A DNA stretch of 7,318 nucleotides from Clostridia bacterium (GTDB lineage Bacteria; Bacillota; Clostridia; Oscillospirales; CAG-272): contig JAGDCE010000102.1 in assembly GCA_017958705.1 (NCBI GenBank), positions 1 to 7,318 on the forward strand. Direction: 5' to 3'. The notes under the pieces were generated by a model that worked only from the letters and a program-made list of their open reading frames with translations, did not search any database and was not told where the DNA came from. A program made the translations under genes and the position numbers. This document shows, in pieces, positions 6,333 through 7,318 of this stretch (position 1 is the first letter of the stretch; every line of letters begins with the position of its first letter).

Positions 6333-6362
6333 TTGACAAAAGGGTATAACTTATAATATAAT
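6333..6362 (+). promoter_or_regulatory. Strong promoter for rpmH-rnpA-yidD
   Basis: A consensus -35 TTGACA (6333-6338) is followed after 18 bases by TATAAT (6357-6362). A second TATAAT overlaps it at 6352-6357, but its 13-base spacing is too short. The transcript start should be near 6369, leaving a leader of about 100 bases. Just upstream is a short inverted repeat, AAACC (6316-6320) and GGTTT (6325-6329). A near-perfect promoter fits a ribosomal-protein operon. Confidence 0.85.
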
Positions 6363-6371
6363 ATGCGTTGC

Positions 6372-6425
6372 CTGCCGACAACGGCAGACGTGTGCTTTGA
6401 TTATATTGATGCGTTAATCGGGGCA
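6372..6425 (+). promoter_or_regulatory. Two consecutive stem-loops in the rpmH 5' leader
   Basis: Stem-loop 1 is CTGCCG (6372-6377) with CGGCAG (6382-6387) around ACAA. Stem-loop 2 pairs TGCTTTGATTA (6393-6403) with TAATCGGGGCA (6415-6425): 11 consecutive pairs, three of them G-U, around an 11-base loop. The G-U pairs suggest an RNA structure rather than a DNA palindrome. An A-rich stretch and the ribosome-binding site follow. The structure could govern stability or feedback control of rpmH; I do not recognise it as a known ribosomal-protein leader family. Confidence 0.5.
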
Positions 6426-6471
6426 TCCGTATATAAATCTATGAATCCCTAAAAAAGGAGGCAAAAATAAG

Positions 6472-6606
6472 ATGCTCAGAACATACCAGCCCAAGAAGCG
6501 CCAGCGCAAGAGAGAGCACGGCTTCAGAAAGAGAATGGCGACTGCCAACGGCAGAAAAGTACTCAAGAGAAGACGCGCAAAAGGCAGAGAAAGACTGACC
6601 TATTGA
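6472..6606 (+). CDS. rpmH: Ribosomal protein bL34
   Basis: This is a 44-residue, strongly basic protein beginning MLRTYQPKKRQRKREHGF, with the L34 hallmarks GFRKRMAT (17-24), NGRKVLKRRRAKGR (26-39) and the terminal LTY. It is a small protein of the large ribosomal subunit, full length for the family. A strong Shine-Dalgarno site, AAAGGAGG (6454-6461), lies 10 bases upstream of the ATG. A three-codon open frame, ATG AAT CCC TAA (6441-6452), sits directly before that site. rnpA follows after 59 bases and yidD after it, the standard bacterial order. The gene on the other side is mrnC rather than the dnaA/oriC region often found next to rpmH. Confidence 0.97.
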   Translation: MLRTYQPKKRQRKREHGFRKRMATANGRKVLKRRRAKGRERLTY

Positions 6607-6634
6607 TTTGCTTGAAAAGGCTATTGCCGCTACT

Positions 6635-6659
6635 AACCTCTGCCACACAGGGGTTTTTT
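6635..6659 (+). terminator. Terminator-like hairpin between rpmH and rnpA
   Basis: AACCTCTG (6635-6642) pairs with CAGGGGTT (6648-6655) over 8 bp with one G-U pair, around a CCACA loop, and runs into six T (6654-6659). This is a good intrinsic terminator placed inside the operon. It would lower rnpA and yidD expression relative to rpmH, which is needed in far higher amounts. The 3' arm also holds AGGGG (6649-6653), the only candidate ribosome-binding site for rnpA. Confidence 0.75.
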
Positions 6660-6665
6660 AGTTGA

Positions 6666-7064
6666 ATGAAATACTATACGCTGAAGGAAAATCATCTTTT
6701 TTCAAAGGCTTACAGGAACGGAGCCTGTTCCAAAGGTAAATATATCTGCGTCTATGACTTACCCGATTATCATGCTGCGCGTTTACAGCGGGCTAATCCG
6801 TTAAAATCGAGGATCAACCGTGTCGGCATCACCGCCACGAAAAAGCTCGGCGTCGCGGTCGTGCGCAACCGCTGCAAGCGGATACTGCGCGAGGCCTATT
6901 ATGAAGCATGCAGAACGTACGATATAAAGACCGGAAGGATCATAGTCATCGCCGCAAGACAGCAGGCGGTGTCGGCCCGTACCGGCGACATATACGCGGA
7001 GCTCGTACCGGCGTTTAGGCAGCTCGGGCTCATCCGCGGGAAAAAGGGGGAGAGGAATGAATAA
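6666..7064 (+). CDS. rnpA: Ribonuclease P protein component
   Basis: This is a 132-residue basic protein, the protein subunit of RNase P, which with the RNA subunit removes 5' leaders from tRNA precursors. The start KYYTLKENHLFSKAYRNG is the family's N-terminal region, and the RNR signature is GVAVVRNRCKRILREAY (62-78, RNRCKR at 67-72). The length is slightly above the usual 110-120 because of an insert at about 33-49. The ATG at 6666 is the only methionine in the frame's N-terminal part. The sole ribosome-binding candidate, AGGGG (6649-6653), is 12 bases upstream and lies in the terminator hairpin, so translation may be weak or depend on that hairpin being open. Its end overlaps the yidD start by 8 bases. 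Confidence 0.96.
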   Translation: MKYYTLKENHLFSKAYRNGACSKGKYICVYDLPDYHAARLQRANPLKSRINRVGITATKKLGVAVVRNRCKRILREAYYEACRTYDIKTGRIIVIAARQQAVSARTGDIYAELVPAFRQLGLIRGKKGERNE

Positions 7065-7308
7065 GATATTTATGGCCTTGATCGCCTTTTACCGCAAATA
7101 TCTGTCGCCGCTGAAAGGCAGAGCCACGTGTAAGTATTACCCCACGTGTTCCGAATACGGTTACGAATGCATCCGTCTGCACGGATGGTTTTTCGGCTCG
7201 CTTCTTACCGCGTGGCGTATACTGCGGTGCAACCCGTTCAGCCGCGGCGGCGTGGATTACCCGCCGCAGAAAAAGGTCAGGATGATCAGACCTAAAGAAA
7301 GATCTTAA
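7057..7308 (+). CDS. yidD: Membrane protein insertion efficiency factor YidD
   Basis: This is an 83-residue protein of the YidD family, a small amphipathic membrane-associated factor that helps YidC insert proteins into the inner membrane. The core motifs are FYRKYLSPLKG (11-21), the cysteine motif CKYYPTCSEYGYEC (25-38), and RILRCNPFSRGGVDYPP (54-70), followed by a basic tail. Length is normal. A ribosome-binding site (AAGGGGG, 7044-7050) lies 6 bases upstream, inside the end of rnpA. The gene order rpmH-rnpA-yidD predicts yidC next. Confidence 0.96.
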   Translation: MNKIFMALIAFYRKYLSPLKGRATCKYYPTCSEYGYECIRLHGWFFGSLLTAWRILRCNPFSRGGVDYPPQKKVRMIRPKERS

Positions 7309-7313
7309 AACGA

Positions 7314-7318
7314 AAGGA
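7314..7318 (+). promoter_or_regulatory. Ribosome-binding site of the next gene, probably yidC
   Basis: The window ends in AAGGA six bases after the yidD stop codon. This is a Shine-Dalgarno core in the right place for a following co-directional gene. Synteny with other Bacillota makes yidC the expected gene; its coding sequence is outside the window. Confidence 0.45.

Overview
This window looks like chromosomal DNA of a Gram-positive Bacillota, most likely an uncultured or gut-type member of class Clostridia with GC-rich coding sequence. The grounds are an EndoA-type MazF, a Mini-ribonuclease III, the order rpmH-rnpA-yidD, purine-rich Shine-Dalgarno sites, and AT-rich promoters of TTGACA/TATAAT type. 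Genus and species cannot be read from the sequence.

Layout. Positions 1-323 carry no gene. They hold a possible terminator for a gene to the left, a GC-rich inverted repeat, and two arrays of small hairpins separated by constant linkers (ATATCGA-type, then AATTCAT-type). The second array ends about 8 bases from the mazF stop codon. mazF lies on the minus strand (665 to 324) with no antitoxin gene beside it. A divergent region (666-855) carries a very good extended -10 promoter reading right. From it runs a four-gene cluster on the plus strand: MoxR-type AAA+ ATPase (856-1806), DUF58 membrane protein (1803-3074), large TgpA-like membrane transglutaminase (3071-5890) and Mini-RNase III (mrnC, 5887-6300). 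All three junctions are ATGA stop/start overlaps. After a 171-base gap with a strong promoter and a structured leader comes a second operon: rpmH (6472-6606), a terminator-like hairpin, rnpA (6666-7064) and yidD (7057-7308). The window ends on a ribosome-binding site that by synteny should belong to yidC.

How the genes work together. MoxR, DUF58 and transglutaminase proteins commonly occur together. Here MoxR and the DUF58 domain are predicted on the cytoplasmic side. The transglutaminase domain is predicted outside the membrane, on a Thr/Pro/Glu-rich stalk. The natural reading is a membrane assembly in which an ATPase chaperone supports an envelope enzyme, but its substrate is unknown. mrnC (23S rRNA maturation), rpmH (ribosomal protein L34), rnpA (RNase P protein) and yidD (membrane-protein insertion) are housekeeping genes.

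Most of the window is ordinary core genome. The parts most worth a second look are the hairpin arrays next to mazF, the lone mazF, the tying of mrnC to the MoxR operon, the extra extracellular region of the transglutaminase, and the RNA structures around rpmH and rnpA. I see no clear evidence of a wholly new defence or mobile system.
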